A stretch of 64,000 bases of DNA from Natronorubrum aibiense (GTDB taxonomy: Archaea; Halobacteriota; Halobacteria; Halobacteriales; Natrialbaceae). Both the position numbers and the translations under genes were made by a program. The DNA lies in contig NZ_CP045490.1 of the NCBI RefSeq assembly GCF_009392895.1, positions 62,001 through 126,000 of the forward strand. The letters are read 5' to 3'. This document shows, in pieces, positions 8,645 to 17,246 of the stretch. How positions within the stretch are numbered: position 1 is the stretch's first letter; each line of letters begins with the position of its first letter. The notes under the pieces are model-generated. The model searched no databases and was not told the DNA's origin. It was given only the letters and a program-made list of their open reading frames with translations.

Positions 8645-9341
8645 ACCATCCCTCCGTGAGTTCGAATCAAACGAAACCAATAGTCCATCGTCGCCATCAT
8701 GTGACGACGGTAGGAGATGTGAAAATTAAACCGAATTGATCGTTCATCTCTGGTTATCAGTTTAGCGGTCGTTCTGTATCGGATTGAAGCCCCACAAGGA
8801 GGTATTGAACTGGAAACCCGCATCTGCGATTTTGCAGTCTCTTTCCGTGGGTGGGTCAGTTCTTGTCCGGTTGCTGTATCGTACGCAGTCCTCCTCGAGG
8901 AACGGCACGACTGTGAGGAAGATGACGCGGTCGGACGAGCGACACGCCATCACGGGAGCGGTCGATCAGGTGCTTTGGGCCCCGAATCGAGTCAAATATC
9001 CAATGGGCTTAACTGTTGGGAGTACTATATGTCTCTTGGCGGGGAACGGAGGCCTGTCGTTGCCGACAGTATCCGTCCCAACTGAGACATCACGTCCCCG
9101 CCATCGGTCGCGATCGCTTCACTGTCGTCTCTCGATTGGACTCCGATCGCTGATCCCCTTCGGTGGACCCACCACCACCGAAACGGGGGCTCCACGCCAG
9201 TTTCTGGTCGATGCTATCCGTGTGTTCTCGAGGCCGGTTCTCAGTAGATCCGTTCGTACAGCAGCCACCCCAAAACCGTAGCGACTACTGTCGAAGGCGT
9301 TGGCCTCGCACTTTTGTAGCTTGGGTACTTAAATAACGCTC
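8645..9341. other. Intergenic region, no supported gene
   Basis: This stretch separates the divergent pilin-like and ABC transporter genes. A 165-codon open frame at 8784-9281 has arginine/serine-rich composition unlike haloarchaeal proteins and no recognisable motif, so it is not annotated. TTAAATAA at 9329-9336 is TATA-like but only 6 nt before the GTG at 9342. It would fit better with a start further downstream (see the ABC ATPase entry). Confidence 0.5.
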
Positions 9342-10469
9342 GTGACTGCGCGAGAAAACGAGGGGCAACCGAACGGAGGTCCGGTCGATTACCTCCTCGA
9401 TGACCGATCGGTCGTGAGCGTCGCCGATCGGCTGTCGCTCGACGAAGGGACCCGCAGCGAGGGACGCGATCCGCTCTCGGAACGCTTCGCCAGTGTCGAC
9501 ACGCTGCCGACGGAAGATGGCAGCATGGCTGTTTCGGTAACTGGTTTGCGAAAGCGCTTCGGCAACGGAACGGAGTCCGTCGTCGCCGTCGACGACGTTT
9601 CCTTCGACATCGAAACCGGCTCGATCGTCGGTCTGTTGGGACCGAACGGCGCCGGGAAGACGACGCTCATCAAGTCGATTTTGGGCATGGTGCTTCCGGA
9701 CGAGGGGTCCGTTCGGATCGGCGGCATCGATGTTTACGAGCACCCTCGAGACGCGTACGCGCACGCCGATGCGATGCTCGAGGGTGCCCGGAACGACTAC
9801 TGGCGGCTGACCGTCAGGGAGAACTTGCAATACTTCGCGACGATCAGCGGCGTCGACCCGGATTCGGTTCGCGGGCGCCACGAGCGGCTTCTGACCCAGC
9901 TGGGGCTTGCGGAGAAAGCAGACGTTCCCGTCCGCGACCTCTCGCGAGGGATGAAACAGAAAGTCTCGTTGGCCAGCGTCCTCGCCGGCGGTGCCGAGGT
10001 CGTTTTCCTCGACGAGCCGACGCTGGGGCTGGATATCGAGAGTTCGCGAACGCTCCAGCGGGAACTGCGACGCCTCGTCGAGGAGGAAGCCCTCACCGTC
10101 GTGCTCAGCAGCCACAACATGGACGTCGTCGAGACGGTGTGTGACCGCGTGCTCATCATGTCCAACGGCGGGATCATTGCAGACGACACCGTCGACGCGC
10201 TGCTGTCGGGCACCGATCACCACTCCATCGAAATCACGAGCCGTGACCTCGATTCGACCATCGTCTCGGCCCTCGAGGAGCGCTTCGAGACGATCAGTGT
10301 CGAGCCACGCGATCGAGGGCACCGGATCACCGTGACGACGGATAGCGACGGGCTGTACGCGCTGCTGGCCCATCTCCGCGCCGAAGACGTCTCCCTCGAG
10401 CGCGTCCGGACGATCGAGCCGGATCTCGAGGACGTCTTCGTCGACCTGACGGCCGGGAGGGACCGATAA
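9342..10469 (+). CDS. ABC transporter ATP-binding protein
   Basis: From GTG 9342 the protein has 375 residues: Walker A GPNGAGKTT (100-108), signature LSRGMKQK (200-207), Walker B VVFLDEPTLGLD (220-231) and H-loop His258 in LSSHNMD. The arrangement is that of drug/antibiotic-type ABC-2 exporter ATPases. The first 61 residues are a non-conserved acidic extension; ATG 9525 (MAVSVTGLRKRFG) would give the usual 314 residues and would also fit the TATA-like sequence at 9329-9336. The stop overlaps the start of the permease gene by one base, so they are translationally coupled. The cargo is unknown. Confidence 0.92.
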   Translation: MTARENEGQPNGGPVDYLLDDRSVVSVADRLSLDEGTRSEGRDPLSERFASVDTLPTEDGSMAVSVTGLRKRFGNGTESVVAVDDVSFDIETGSIVGLLGPNGAGKTTLIKSILGMVLPDEGSVRIGGIDVYEHPRDAYAHADAMLEGARNDYWRLTVRENLQYFATISGVDPDSVRGRHERLLTQLGLAEKADVPVRDLSRGMKQKVSLASVLAGGAEVVFLDEPTLGLDIESSRTLQRELRRLVEEEALTVVLSSHNMDVVETVCDRVLIMSNGGIIADDTVDALLSGTDHHSIEITSRDLDSTIVSALEERFETISVEPRDRGHRITVTTDSDGLYALLAHLRAEDVSLERVRTIEPDLEDVFVDLTAGRDR

Positions 10470-11278
10470 TGGCCAGCCAGCAGGGAACGGATGAAACGCC
10501 GCGTCCGGCCGGTTACTATCACCTCGCGCGGGCAGTGCTCTACCGCGAGTTCCTGATCTTCGTCCGCTATCCCGCCAACGCGATCGGCGGCATCGTCATC
10601 TCGGTGTTCTTCTTCGGCGTCCTCTTCTATGGCGGACGGATGATCGCTGGACAGGCGCTGACCGACTCGATCGAGGGGCTCATCGTCGGCTACTTCCTGT
10701 GGACGCTGTCAGTGGGCGCGTACTCCTCGATCTCGAACGACATCGCGAGCGAGGTCCAGTGGGGAACCCTCGAGCGCCACGTGATGACGCCGTTCGGGTT
10801 CGCGCCCGTGGCGCTGTTGAAAGGCGTCGCGAAGATCGTCCGGACGTTCATTACCTCGACGATCATCCTGATCGCGATGATCCTGATCACTGGGACGACG
10901 CTCGAATTGAATCTGCTCACGATCGTCGTCGTCGCGACGCTCAGCATCGTCTCGGTGCTCGGACTCGGGCTCGCAGCCGGTGGGGTGACGGTGCTCTACA
11001 AACAGATCGGCAACTGGCTGAACCTTCTCCAGTTCGGGTTCATCGTGCTCATCTCCGCTCCCGCGTTCGACCTCGGGTGGATGCAGGTGCTCCCGCTCGC
11101 CCACGGCAGCGCCCTCCTCCAGCGGGCGATGGTCGACGGTATCCGTCTCTGGGAGTTCACGGCGTTCGACCTCGTGCTGTTGGCCGCGACCGCAGCCGGT
11201 TATCTGGCGCTCGGGTACGTCGTCTTTCAGTACGCGACTCGTCGAGCACGACGGCTCGGCGTGCTCGGCGACTACTGA
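10469..11278 (+). CDS. ABC-2 type transporter permease
   Basis: The 269-residue protein has about six transmembrane segments (near 33-55, 68-90, 115-140, 145-170, 178-200, 232-255) and the ABC-2 pattern, including SNDIASEVQWGTLERHVMTPFG, the typical cytoplasmic coupling region. It overlaps the ATPase gene by one base (TAATG) and pairs with it as a half-exporter or two-component exporter. No periplasmic binding protein is present, consistent with export. The substrate is unknown. Confidence 0.92.
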   Translation: MASQQGTDETPRPAGYYHLARAVLYREFLIFVRYPANAIGGIVISVFFFGVLFYGGRMIAGQALTDSIEGLIVGYFLWTLSVGAYSSISNDIASEVQWGTLERHVMTPFGFAPVALLKGVAKIVRTFITSTIILIAMILITGTTLELNLLTIVVVATLSIVSVLGLGLAAGGVTVLYKQIGNWLNLLQFGFIVLISAPAFDLGWMQVLPLAHGSALLQRAMVDGIRLWEFTAFDLVLLAATAAGYLALGYVVFQYATRRARRLGVLGDY

Positions 11279-11355
11279 TCGACTCGTCGATCGCCACGCC
11301 GTATGGATTCGCTTGGACCACGAGCCTCAACTGGTTGCCGCCCGTCAGCACGGCT

Positions 11356-11601
11356 ATGACCCACGACCGAATTCACGCCCGGAAACCGGCGCACGACCTC
11401 GAGCGCTGGTCCGTCGGCACGATCGAGTCGATTACCGACCGGGACGGCCACTGCGCCTTCGCGGTCCAAACCCTTGACGGCGAGACGATCGAACTCGTCG
11501 TTACGGTTGCCATCCGGGAGCTGGTGGTGCGACGGCTCGACCTCGAGGACGGCGAGTCACCGATCGGGGCCCGCGTCTGGTATCGACAACATGGCGGCTG
11601 A
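11356..11601 (+). CDS. Small conserved haloarchaeal protein (81 aa)
   Basis: ATG 11356 opens an 81-residue frame reading MTHDRIHARKPAHDLERW, GTIESITDRDGHCAFAV, then TIELVVTVAIRELVVRRL and ending VWYRQHGG. The composition is acidic with balanced hydrophobics, as expected of a folded haloarchaeal cytoplasmic protein, and the longer upstream frame is arginine-rich shadow. It lies 77 bp after the ABC permease. The function is unknown; it resembles small beta-rich haloarchaeal families of about 80 residues. Confidence 0.65.
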   Translation: MTHDRIHARKPAHDLERWSVGTIESITDRDGHCAFAVQTLDGETIELVVTVAIRELVVRRLDLEDGESPIGARVWYRQHGG

Positions 11602-11672
11602 CTGGTGTCGGATGAGAAAGGAATGACTCGAGTCCGATCTCGAGTTGCCGATCAGCGTGCTCGGGAGACGAA

Positions 11673-12695
11673 TCAGTCGGATTCGGGTTCCGACTCTGTG
11701 TCGTCGTCGGCCGCGAGAGCAGTGTCCGTTGTCCCGTCAGATTGGTCGTCAGCGTGCTCTGCGTCGCTGTCTGCTTCGTCCGTCCCATCCTGTTGATTGT
11801 CGGTGTGCTCCGCTTCGTTGTCATCCGCGGCGTCACCGTTTACCGGGCTCTCGGCTTCAGTATCGCCGTCCGTCACGTTGCTGCCGTGGTCGTCAGTGTT
11901 CTCGTCTTCGGTCCCGTCGCTTTGCACCTCAGTACCCTCAGGTTCGACCTCGTCGTCGGTCGACTCGTCGTGTCGTTCACCGTCACCGTCAATTTCGGCG
12001 TCATCGCCGGTCGACTCGTCGATCGAATCGGAACTCTCCGTTCGGTCCGTCTCGTCGCCGTCTTCGTCCGGCGGCGACTCGCTGTCGGAGCCGTCAGTCG
12101 ATTGTGGTGAGTCGGTCTCCGTCGCCGTCATCGTGTCGTCGGTGTCTTCTGGTGATTCTTCCCCTGGCGGTGTCTCGGATGCTGTGGATTCACTGTCCGC
12201 TACCGTTTCGTTCCCGTCAGCCCCGCTCTCGTTCGCGCCTCCGTCTTCGGTCATCGTCTCACCCTCGGTCGCGCCGATGCCGCCGGCAGAGTCGTTCCCA
12301 TCGGGTTCGGCCCCGTTGACGTCCGTTCCGTCTTCGGCCGTCTCGCCGTCACTCGAGCCCTCGTCATCGATCTGTGTATCGTTTGCAGCCGCCCCGGTGT
12401 CGCTTGAGGGCGTCTCAGATCCTTGTTCGGGGCCGCCGATGTCGTCCGGCAGCGACGAGCCACTCGAGCCGCAGTCGTCGGCCGACGCGTTTTCAGAGCC
12501 GTTCTCGTGATCGTGCTCGAGAGTATCTAGCGCTATTTCATCCGCGAGTGGAACCGAGAACGTCTCGCTGGTCGAGAACGTTCCTGACACGGATTCGGTG
12601 TCGGTAAACACCGCAACGGTGACCGCGCCGCCGGCGAAGCCAGCCGTTGCGACGAGGAGACAGATGACGACGACGAGCGCACGACTCGAGGTCAT
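11673..12695 (-). CDS. Secreted acidic Ser/Thr-rich low-complexity protein with SipW-type signal
   Basis: The 340-residue product has a hydrophobic N-terminus (ALVVVICLLVATAGFAGGAV, residues 6-25) followed by TVAVFTDTESVSG, a variant of the SipW-cognate AYFSDxExxxGN motif, but no twin arginine. From about residue 60 it is almost wholly Asp, Glu, Ser, Thr, Gly and Asn, without exact repeats, as in disordered cell-surface spacers. Its start overlaps the stop of the signal peptidase gene (ATGA), so it is co-translated with its probable processing enzyme. A matrix or wall-spanning role is inferred. Confidence 0.8.
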   Translation of the reverse strand: MTSSRALVVVICLLVATAGFAGGAVTVAVFTDTESVSGTFSTSETFSVPLADEIALDTLEHDHENGSENASADDCGSSGSSLPDDIGGPEQGSETPSSDTGAAANDTQIDDEGSSDGETAEDGTDVNGAEPDGNDSAGGIGATEGETMTEDGGANESGADGNETVADSESTASETPPGEESPEDTDDTMTATETDSPQSTDGSDSESPPDEDGDETDRTESSDSIDESTGDDAEIDGDGERHDESTDDEVEPEGTEVQSDGTEDENTDDHGSNVTDGDTEAESPVNGDAADDNEAEHTDNQQDGTDEADSDAEHADDQSDGTTDTALAADDDTESEPESD

Positions 12696-13744
12696 TCAGA
12701 ATCCTCCGTCGATTCCTCCGGCGGCGCTGGTTCGGGAGTCTCCGCCCACTCTATCGGCGAGGATGCGTCGGGTTCCATCCCCTGTGCTGTCGCAGCGTCC
12801 GCCGAGTCCGTCGGCTCACGCTCGGTCGCTTTCGCCTCTGTCGGCCTCGAGTCCGTCGCGGCCGACCCCATAGCGATCTCGTCGGCAGTCGTCACGCTCG
12901 AGCCGCCATCCGTTGCCGCACCATCGTCGCTCACGTCACCGGGTGCTGTCGGTACCGGTGGCGATCGCTCCCGTTCTGCGGTGTCGCCTCGAGCGGCCAG
13001 CAACAGCCCACCGGCGGCGAGCGCCGAGAACGTCGCCGCGAACGCGATCGAGATCGTCAGCGTGGTCTGAAGCTCGAGGGCGACGTAGATCGCGTAAACG
13101 GCGACGGGGACCAGAATTACGGTCGACAGCCGCAGGTCGGTCGGGCTGATGGTGAACTCTGCGGCCGTCGACGCCGCGGGCTCGGAGGCCGTCGGTTCTG
13201 CACTGTCGGTGGTGTCGTCGCTGTCGCCGCCGTCTGCAGCCGCGTCAGTTCGGCCGGCACGCACGAGCGACCACAGTTCGGTCACGACGAGCAGCCCCAG
13301 CGGAACGGCGACGAGCAGGACGAACCCGAGCGGCGTGCTCACGGCCTGAATCGCGTAGCCGATGTAGGGAATCGTCAGGACGACGACGCCGAGGACGTTC
13401 GCTGCCGGGACCAGGCTGGCGTCCACGTCGCTATTTGCGTCTCCTTTCGTCTCGAAGGCGAGTCCGGCCTCGGTCTCCTCGACCCCTACGACGCGGTGCG
13501 TCACGGGCGTTTCTTCACTCCCGCGAACGTACGTGATCACGTCGGCCGTCTCGATCGTCGCCGGGTCCCGGTCGGCGACGACGACCACGTCACCGGCCTC
13601 GATCGCGGGTGCCATGCTGCCCGAGAGGACGACGAAGCTGTACTCCGCGCCGATCACGCCCGGAACCGCGTAGATAACGAACGGGACGACGAGGGCGATC
13701 AACAGGACCAATCCGACTCTATTTGCGAGTGTTTTGTAGTTCAT
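12692..13744 (-). CDS. SipW-like signal peptidase I (S26B, ER/archaeal type) with acidic C-terminal extension
   Basis: The 350-residue protein has an N-terminal membrane helix (10-30), the nucleophile motif VVLSGSMAPAIEAGDVV with Ser43, and VTHRVVGV with His83. The His in place of Lys marks the archaeal/ER S26B subtype to which Bacillus SipW belongs. Asp residues in TKGDANSDVD complete the site. One to two further helices (about 133-155, 210-255) and a Ser/Glu/Thr-rich tail follow. It is embedded between SipW-type substrate genes, abutting the previous stop (13745) and overlapping the next start, so it is very probably the dedicated processing enzyme for this cluster. Confidence 0.92.
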   Translation of the reverse strand: MNYKTLANRVGLVLLIALVVPFVIYAVPGVIGAEYSFVVLSGSMAPAIEAGDVVVVADRDPATIETADVITYVRGSEETPVTHRVVGVEETEAGLAFETKGDANSDVDASLVPAANVLGVVVLTIPYIGYAIQAVSTPLGFVLLVAVPLGLLVVTELWSLVRAGRTDAAADGGDSDDTTDSAEPTASEPAASTAAEFTISPTDLRLSTVILVPVAVYAIYVALELQTTLTISIAFAATFSALAAGGLLLAARGDTAERERSPPVPTAPGDVSDDGAATDGGSSVTTADEIAMGSAATDSRPTEAKATEREPTDSADAATAQGMEPDASSPIEWAETPEPAPPEESTEDSE

Positions 13745-14710
13745 TTACGATGTCACCCCACAGAGGTAGTTCTCCTCGGTGTCGAGCGCCTCGAGGACGG
13801 TGAGGCTGTACGTGCCGTCGGAGATCACGAGTCCCGGCCCGAACGGCTGTGAGCAGCTGATGTGGAAGTCGCCGATGGTGGTTCCGTCGACGACGACGTC
13901 GAAATCGGGGCCGCCCTTGATTCCGGGTGGATCGTGGAGGGCCGCAGTGAACGTGTCACCGGGTTCGACTGTTCGCTCGAACTCGACCGTATCCGACCCT
14001 CGCAGCAGTGTCAGTGTCGTCTCGCCGTCCGGCCCGTCGTACGCGAAGGTCGCCCGTGCGATGCGGTTCCCGTTTTGCTCGGGACAGGCGACACAGTCCG
14101 GGGGCTCATCGCAGGGCGCAACGCTCTCGAAGGGATCACGAGCACTGTCTGCATCGACGTGACGGCACTGTTCGGCGACCAGTTCGACCGTCAAGTCGGT
14201 CGTCTCGCCTGCTAGCGAATCCGGGACGTCGTCGGGCAGTTCCCACTCGAGTGAGAGCGCGACCGGTGTCTCGGGGTCGGTACAGCCCTCGAGTCGAACG
14301 CCGGTGGCGAGCGTTCGCGAGACGGCCGACAGGCTGCCCGCGGTGATCGTCTCGCCGTCGACGCGGAAGACGACTGCGAGGGCGTCACCGAGCGAGTCGC
14401 TGATCGGTGGACAGCGCGTTCGGAGCCAGAGGCGTGCCGGATTCGTTCCGACGGTCAGGGAGACGGCGATCGTGTCACCGTCGCCCCGGTCGATCCCGTC
14501 GAACGCGAACGCCAGTCGGCCGTCGACGATCGAACACGCGTCGCAGTCGACGTCGATGGCGATCGAGCCGGTCTTGAGCGCGTTCGTCACGCGCTGGCGG
14601 TCGCTCAAATACGCGCCGGTGCCGACGCCGGCGACCGCGCCAGCGGTACCGATGCCACCGACTGCGGCGAGTATCTGGCGGCGGCTCAGTCCGATGGGCT
14701 CTTGACTCAT
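13745..14710 (-). CDS. Tat/SipW-type secreted protein with extra C-terminal domain
   Basis: The 321-residue protein starts at ATG 14710 (MSQEPIGLSRRQILAAVGG); a longer frame adds unrelated Arg-rich sequence. It combines a twin-arginine signal with the SipW-like GAYLSDRQRV motif near residues 32-41. The TasA-like scaffold runs to LVAEQCRH (177-184). An additional Cys-containing domain of about 135 residues follows, ending in DFHISCSQPFGPGLVISDG and LEALDTEENYLCG. The gene overlaps the previous one by one base (TGATG) and is followed directly by the signal peptidase gene. It is probably a cell-surface or matrix protein with a passenger domain appended after the scaffold. Confidence 0.82.
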   Translation of the reverse strand: MSQEPIGLSRRQILAAVGGIGTAGAVAGVGTGAYLSDRQRVTNALKTGSIAIDVDCDACSIVDGRLAFAFDGIDRGDGDTIAVSLTVGTNPARLWLRTRCPPISDSLGDALAVVFRVDGETITAGSLSAVSRTLATGVRLEGCTDPETPVALSLEWELPDDVPDSLAGETTDLTVELVAEQCRHVDADSARDPFESVAPCDEPPDCVACPEQNGNRIARATFAYDGPDGETTLTLLRGSDTVEFERTVEPGDTFTAALHDPPGIKGGPDFDVVVDGTTIGDFHISCSQPFGPGLVISDGTYSLTVLEALDTEENYLCGVTS

Positions 14711-15429
14711 CAGCTTCCCCCGCACTGTTCTGCGCCGACTGCGAGTTCGAACTCGAGGGACTGGTTTTGCCACTCGTTCGTAGCCGATTCGCTGATGGTC
14801 CACGCGAATCCCAGACAGAGTCGGTCTCCTTTGGCGAGACAGTTGCCGAAGCCGTTTCGAAGCCGGAGACCGTCGGTTCCGGGCCCGTACGTCTCGCCGA
14901 ACTCGGAGAGGGATGACTCGATGTCGGGATCGTCGGGAATCGCTCCCGTCCCAGTACAGCCGCCGATGCCGAACAGTCCGGTATCGTACCAGAGTGCGAC
15001 GTCGACGACCTCACTGAGATCGCCCGAAACGGTCGGAACCAGTCTGATTCGTGTGTCCATGTCCTCTGCAAGGAGCCCGAGGCTGATCGTTCCGGTATCT
15101 CCCGGAAGGACGTTCGACGCCTCGATCAGGGGGCCATCCGTCGCCGCGTCGTAGCCGTCGATATACGCATCGGCAGGTGCGTCTCCTGCGGTCCACGCAG
15201 TCTCGTTTACGATCGGCGCCGCGTTCACCATGCGATCGTTGTAGGTGCTGTACCAGGCGACGCGGAGTCGTGGTCCGTCGTTGCCTTCCGTCTGAGCATA
15301 GGTGTAGTTCGTGTATTCCGGCGTGTCGCCCGTAACGGTCGCTCCTCGGAATCCGAGGGTAACGAGTCCGGCGGTACCGACGCCGCCGAGTAGCTTTCGC
15401 CGAGTGATCGTCGTTGTGCGTTGTGTCAC
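14710..15429 (-). CDS. Tat-signal secreted protein, divergent member of the surface family
   Basis: The 239-residue protein has a twin-arginine signal (TITRRKLLGGVGTAGLVTLGF) but lacks the AYFSD SipW motif. Its scaffold resembles the neighbours: SNVLPGDTGTISLGLL corresponds to their DVKPGDSGEVTFGI, and the C-terminus LEFELAVGAEQCGGS to FDLSFYTEQCRHN, with RHN replaced by GGS. It is the first gene of a four-gene overlapping set with the next secreted protein, the signal peptidase and the acidic protein. Being Tat-exported without the SipW motif, it may be processed differently. Confidence 0.78.
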   Translation of the reverse strand: MTQRTTTITRRKLLGGVGTAGLVTLGFRGATVTGDTPEYTNYTYAQTEGNDGPRLRVAWYSTYNDRMVNAAPIVNETAWTAGDAPADAYIDGYDAATDGPLIEASNVLPGDTGTISLGLLAEDMDTRIRLVPTVSGDLSEVVDVALWYDTGLFGIGGCTGTGAIPDDPDIESSLSEFGETYGPGTDGLRLRNGFGNCLAKGDRLCLGFAWTISESATNEWQNQSLEFELAVGAEQCGGS

Positions 15430-15739
15430 TGTCGTACCTCAGTTCGCTCAGCCGCCTCCGGCGGACTGGCCGTATTCGTCGCTCGTGATAGTCGCGGAAT
15501 GCATGGACCGCTGTACTCCGCTGGCGGGGATATGAATGACAGTCATACCGTTCGCGGACGGATCCGGCAGGTCCATGCTACCGCCCACAGCTGCCGTGGC
15601 AGGTCCGGCCTACCATCGTCGATAGCACGCTTTCGTGGCCACAACCGAGCCCGTTCCCGGGCCGTCGAAACCGAGCTGTGGACGCCTGCTGATCGATCGG
15701 GCGTGGACCAATGTGATACACACTCACTGTCCCGAACGA
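15430..15739. other. Intergenic region before the signal peptidase operon
   Basis: No gene is supported in these 310 bp. A dyad ATGAC-A-GTCAT lies at 15536-15546, about 107 bp before the start at 15429; a related dyad occurs upstream of the DUF4870 gene (23420-23435). No clear TATA box was identified. The promoter of the operon should lie here. Confidence 0.4.
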
Positions 15740-17086
15740 TCATGCTTCGAAGGGATCGATGGGATCGGGGTTGTGTCGGCACTGCTCGGTGTAGAACGAC
15801 AGATCGAACGCGACGCTGTCACCTTGGACCTCGTTGCCGACGGTGGTCGGGAGGTGCCACTCGAAGGCGATGAATCGAGTGTTCGACGGCTCGAAACAGA
15901 CCGCTTCCGACGCTGGTGGCTCCTCGGGTGGAAGCACGTCGTAGCAGAAACTAACGTGGCTGACACCGTAGCGTTGGGTGCTGTTTCGAAGCGGTGCGCC
16001 GAGTCCAACACCCGAATCGGCAGTGAGGACGTCGTCGCTGCTCTCCTTTCGGTAGACGTTCCCGTCCGGACCACCCTTGACGATGACGGCGCTCACCTCG
16101 AACCCATCGAGCGTGAAATCGAACTCGCGGACGTCGCCGCCGGACAGCTCGGTCACCGTGATCGTGACGTCGCCGACCGGCGTGGTGTACGTCTCCGAGT
16201 CGCCCACCACATTCGGCAGGTCTTCCGATTCGATCTTGATCGCCCGGAACAGGCCGAGATCTTCACACGTCGGGTTGCGCGGGACGACCTCCTCGTCGCC
16301 ATCCTCGAGCATCTCACCGTCGCCTGCTGTCGTATCCGGGACGCCGAGGTCGACGTCGGGGTCATACGCGAGCATGATGCCCGCATTCAACAGGTCGAGG
16401 ACCTCTCTGAGCGAGCCGGCGGCGATGGCTGGTTCCCCCGGATCGAACACGTTGTTACCGTTCGTGTCGTACCACGCACGAGCGCGGATCGCATCGGCCA
16501 GCTCCGGGCCATTGCTCTCCGGATGGCTGCCGTCACCCTCGTCGACGAGGGCGCCGTGGAGCCAGATGTAGCCGGGGTTGTCACAGAGTTTGATGCCGAA
16601 GGTCACTTCACCGGAGTCGCCCGGCTTCACGTCGTCGAGTTCGATGAGCGCGTCGTCGTTCGGGGCGAACGACGGACCATCGAACGTTGCGATCTCCGCA
16701 CAGCTAAACTCGAGGTTCGTGCCCGCCATCGCCGCCTCGAGGGGGTCGCTGTACGCGGCGCGGTCGACGTACTCGTCGACGCCGTCGTCGCGTTCGAACG
16801 ACTGGAGACCGTCGCCGTCGTGGTCCGGATAGGCGTTCACGAACGGGCGGCCAGCCGTGCCGTAGTCTTCGGGACGCCCTGATTGGGGCGCGCCGTCGTA
16901 GAGCTGTTGCCAGGTGACGCTCAACTCGAGTTGTCCTGCGGTGAGTGTGTTCCCCGAGAACGTCTCGCGGTCGCTGAAGTAGGCGGTCGTGCCGAGTCCC
17001 GCACCTGTCGACGCAATGCCGACGGCACCGAGACCCGCTAACACGCGTCGTCGGGAAAACCCAACCGCTGAATCGGTCGTTGTCAT
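15740..17086 (-). CDS. Tat/SipW-type TasA-like surface protein with inserted beta domain
   Basis: The 448-residue protein starts at ATG 17086 (MTTTDSAVGFSRRRVLAG), with twin arginines at 12-13 and the SipW motif TTAYFSDRETFSGN at 33-46. Scaffold landmarks are DDVKPGDSGEVTFG (151-164), NPGYIWLHG (170-178), RARAWYDTNGNNVFD (201-215), AAGSLREVLDLLNAG (222-236), FEWHLPTTVGNEVQGD (408-423) and YTEQCRHN (432-439). Between 280 and 385 it carries an extra domain ending VKGGPDGNVYRKES and GVSHVSFCYD, absent from the paralogues. The leader contains a two-hairpin element shared with the next paralogue. It is probably a secreted matrix or surface-fibre protein. Confidence 0.88.
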   Translation of the reverse strand: MTTTDSAVGFSRRRVLAGLGAVGIASTGAGLGTTAYFSDRETFSGNTLTAGQLELSVTWQQLYDGAPQSGRPEDYGTAGRPFVNAYPDHDGDGLQSFERDDGVDEYVDRAAYSDPLEAAMAGTNLEFSCAEIATFDGPSFAPNDDALIELDDVKPGDSGEVTFGIKLCDNPGYIWLHGALVDEGDGSHPESNGPELADAIRARAWYDTNGNNVFDPGEPAIAAGSLREVLDLLNAGIMLAYDPDVDLGVPDTTAGDGEMLEDGDEEVVPRNPTCEDLGLFRAIKIESEDLPNVVGDSETYTTPVGDVTITVTELSGGDVREFDFTLDGFEVSAVIVKGGPDGNVYRKESSDDVLTADSGVGLGAPLRNSTQRYGVSHVSFCYDVLPPEEPPASEAVCFEPSNTRFIAFEWHLPTTVGNEVQGDSVAFDLSFYTEQCRHNPDPIDPFEA

Positions 17087-17098
17087 GATTGCTCCCTC

Positions 17099-17130
17099 GT
17101 GGGACGTCCCACCGGCGGAGTCGAACCGCC
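17099..17130 (-). promoter_or_regulatory. Two-hairpin, tRNA T-arm-like mRNA leader (copy 1)
   Basis: On the minus strand hairpin A is GGCGG-TTCGACT-CCGCC (17130-17114), an ideal tRNA T-arm. After one spacer base comes hairpin B, GTGGG-ACGT-CCCAC (17112-17099). Hairpin B ends 12 nt before the start codon, directly before a GGGAG ribosome-binding site. The GTGGGAC strand could instead pair with GTCCCAT at 17197-17191, closing a 92-nt multi-branched fold with two further stems (17135-17151, 17160-17176). The same element lies at identical distance before the paralogue at 18986. Confidence 0.6.
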
Positions 17131-17246
17131 GTCCCGCGGCCTCGAGCCGCGTCACGTGCTCTCGGCGAGGCCGAGAACGCTGTGCTCCAAATGGGACCCA
17201 AGTGTGGCCCGTCGGATCGGCCGACGAAGCTGCTGTCACCTTCGAT

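Noticed and set aside
8784-9281. 165-codon plus-strand frame
   Set aside because: Arginine/serine-rich composition, no motif, no promoter fit. It looks like a chance frame in GC-rich DNA.
9285-10373. Long minus-strand frame opposite the ABC ATPase gene
   Set aside because: It is antisense to a clear ATPase with Walker and signature motifs. Its composition is that of a mirror frame.
11742-12510. Plus-strand Ser/Val-rich frames opposite the acidic secreted protein
   Set aside because: They are the complement of a repetitive Asp/Ser/Thr/Glu coding sequence, which automatically yields long open frames on the other strand.
12692-13744. Assignment as bacterial-type Ser/Lys signal peptidase
   Set aside because: The second catalytic position is His (VTHRVVG), which marks the archaeal/ER S26B type.
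17106-17197. Possible tRNA gene on the minus strand (acceptor-like GTCCCAT/GTGGGAC, T-arm, CGA-anticodon-like loop)
   Set aside because: The region between acceptor and anticodon-like stem is far too long, no D-arm forms, and the discriminator/acceptor register conflicts with the T-arm. It is treated as a tRNA-like leader element instead.
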